Source of the DNA: Candidatus Cottocaccamicrobium excrementipullorum
GTDB lineage: Bacteria; Bacillota; Clostridia; Lachnospirales; Lachnospiraceae
Reading direction: 5' to 3'
Assembly (NCBI GenBank): GCA_018713255.1
Contig: DVFL01000009.1
Coordinates: 186,001 to 250,000, forward strand
DNA length: 64,000 bases
In this document: in pieces, positions 62,370-64,000 of the stretch
Numbering within the stretch: position 1 is the first letter of the stretch
Layout of the letters: the number at the start of each line of letters is the position of its first letter
The notes under the pieces: model-generated
The model's input: only the letters and a program-made list of their open reading frames with translations
Told to the model about the DNA's origin: nothing
Database searches by the model: none
Translations under genes and position numbers: made by a program

Positions 62370-64000
62370 TGAGCAGAACGCAGTGGCTGATTCAAGCAAA
62401 AAAGGCAGATTTTAATTCGATTGGCGCAGCATTTGGAATCAGCCCGGTGACGGCCAGGCTGATACGGAACCGGGATGTGGTGGGAATGGACGCGGTGTAT
62501 CAGTACTTAAACGGCACCGTGGAGGATCTTTATGAGCCGGCTCTTTTGCCGGATATGGGACGGTGCCTTCAGGTGCTTCAGGAAAAAATCCAGGGCAAAA
62601 AAAGGATTCGGATTGTAGGCGATTATGACATTGACGGGATTTGTTCCACCTATCTGCTTTACCAGGCTCTTACCCGTGTGGGAGCTTGTGTAGATTATGA
62701 GATTCCCGACCGGATTAAGGATGGATACGGCATTAACCAGTCTATTATTCAGGCGGCGGCAGAGGATGGAATTGATACGATTCTGACCTGCGACAACGGG
62801 ATTGCTGCTGTGGAGCAGGCCGGCATGGCTGCTGAACTGGGGATGACTATGCTGATTACAGACCATCATGATATCCGGCAGAGTGAAGAGGGAAAAGACA
62901 TCCTTCCTCTGGCGGCAGCGGTGGTGAATCCTAAGCGCCAGGACAGCAGGTATCCCTATCCTGAAATCTGCGGCGCAATGGTGGCTTATAAGCTGGTGCT
63001 GGGGCTCTACCGGATTTTCGGCGTGCCGGAGGAAGAATGGCTGGACATGATGGAATTTGCAGCCATTGCCACGGTGGGAGATGTGATGAAGCTGCAGGAT
63101 GAGAATCGGATTGTGGTAAAGGAAGGCCTTAAGCGAATCGGCCGCACCAGGAATCTGGGGCTTCGCAGCCTGATTGAGAAGAACAACCTAGATCCGGAAA
63201 AGATAACAGCTTATCAGATCGGTTTCGTCATCGGCCCTTGTTTAAACGCCAGCGGCCGGCTGGAAACGGCAAAACTGGCGTTGACCATGCTCCTTTCACA
63301 GGATGAAAAGGAGGCGGGGGCTCTGGCAGATCATTTGAAGGAGCTGAACGATCTGCGCAAGGATATGACGGCCAAGGGAGTGGAGGAGGCTGCCCTCCAG
63401 GTGGAGAGCCAGTGGAGTGAAGATTGGGTGCTGGTGATTTATCTTCCCCATTGTCATGAGTCTCTGGCAGGAATTGTGGCAGGCCGTATTCGGGAGCGCT
63501 ATCATAAGCCGGCCATTGTGCTGACGCCCGGGGAAGAGGCGGTAAAAGGCTCTGGACGGTCCATTGAGACCTACCATATGTTTCAGGCGCTGACAGAGGC
63601 GGATGATCTTTTGCTGAAGTACGGGGGGCATCCCATGGCGGCAGGGCTGTCCTTGAAGGAGGAAAATATCCCTGCTTTTCGGCGGAGACTGAATGAAAAG
63701 GCCAGAGAGAAGCTGACGGAGAAGGATTTCATTGAAAAGATCTGGATCGATGTGGCCCTTCCCTTTGAGTACATCAGCGAGCCCTTTATCCAGGAGCTGA
63801 AGCGGCTGGAACCCTTTGGTCAGGGCAACGAAAAGCCCCAATTTGCTCAGCGCAGGCTGAAGATCCGCAGGGCCAGAGTGGCGGGAAAAAACAGAAATGT
63901 GGTGATGCTTTCTCTGGCAGCGGAAAATGGCGTGACGATGGAAGCCAGGTGGTTTGGGGATGGCGACAGCTTTATGGAAGAGATGGGAAGGAATCAGTAC
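62370..64000 (+). CDS. recJ: Single-stranded-DNA-specific exonuclease RecJ, 3' end outside window
   Basis: The first 543 codons of RecJ are present. It degrades single-stranded DNA 5' to 3' in recombination and mismatch repair. The DHH phosphoesterase motifs are readable: GDYDIDGICS (about residues 83-92), TCDNGI, LITDHHD, IGPCLNASGRLETA, then the DHHA1 part with GSGRSIETY and GGHPMAAGLS and the start of the OB domain. ATG 62370 follows GAAAGGAAG. It may be the last gene of the STAS/alarmone transcript, since I see no terminator between them. No stop codon occurs before the window edge. Confidence 0.93.

Noticed and set aside
1-64000. CRISPR arrays, prophage or insertion sequences
   Set aside because: No regularly spaced repeats, transposase, integrase or phage structural genes were seen; the window appears to be ordinary chromosome.

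Overview
The window looks like chromosomal DNA of an anaerobic, low-to-mid GC Gram-positive bacterium, most likely a member of the Lachnospiraceae (Clostridia). The signs are strong AGGAGG-type ribosome binding sites, sigma-A promoters with 17-bp spacers, type III glutamine synthetase, class II aldolase, short FeoB, a Suv3-like helicase, a DUF815 ATPase and an rpsL-rpsG-fusA-tuf cluster. The family assignment is inference from gene content. I see no phage, insertion sequence or CRISPR array. Both ends cut genes: potA on the left and recJ on the right.

Layout. 1-4.9 kb: polyamine-uptake ATPase with its XRE-cupin regulator, then a lactonase-fold protein, aroC, rpiB and a small secreted protein. 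5-11.5 kb: GH36 alpha-galactosidase with an AraC regulator, a convergent type I asparaginase, cardiolipin synthase and a small membrane protein. 11.5-20 kb: plsC-pheA-DUF815 ATPase, then a polyphosphate pair (ppx, ppk) followed closely by a GH28 glycosidase. 20-26.8 kb: a two-component system, a large exported protein and an ABC exporter, then an 82-residue protein with 15 cysteines behind a sigma-K-like promoter. 26.9-33 kb: nfo converging on feoB, tRNA-Val, a Suv3-like helicase, a detached feoA, and sfsA. 33-38.9 kb: thrC, fba, glnN and rhaM. 38.9-46.7 kb: a LysR regulator and a tandemly duplicated cassette (SLC13-like permease plus MBL-fold hydrolase), then ridA and malic enzyme. 46.9-51.7 kb: the str operon with an unusually structured rpsL-rpsG spacer. 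51.7-54 kb: Nudix hydrolase, L,D-transpeptidase and tRNA-Arg. 54-59.9 kb: a complete oligopeptide/dipeptide ABC transporter. 59.9-64 kb: an operon of STAS protein, RelA/SpoT-type synthetase, SpoT-type HD hydrolase, second STAS protein and recJ.

The most novel-looking item is the last operon. It separates (p)ppGpp synthesis and hydrolysis into two translationally coupled genes and brackets them with two paralogous anti-sigma-antagonist-like STAS proteins. This layout suggests a link between alarmone turnover and partner switching. Next come the duplicated permease/MBL cassette, whose copies share a promoter, an operator-like dyad and a roughly 185-nt leader and show a gene-conversion tract, and the cysteine-rich glycine-zipper protein with a probable late-sporulation promoter. 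The rpsL-rpsG spacer RNA is a candidate S7 control element.
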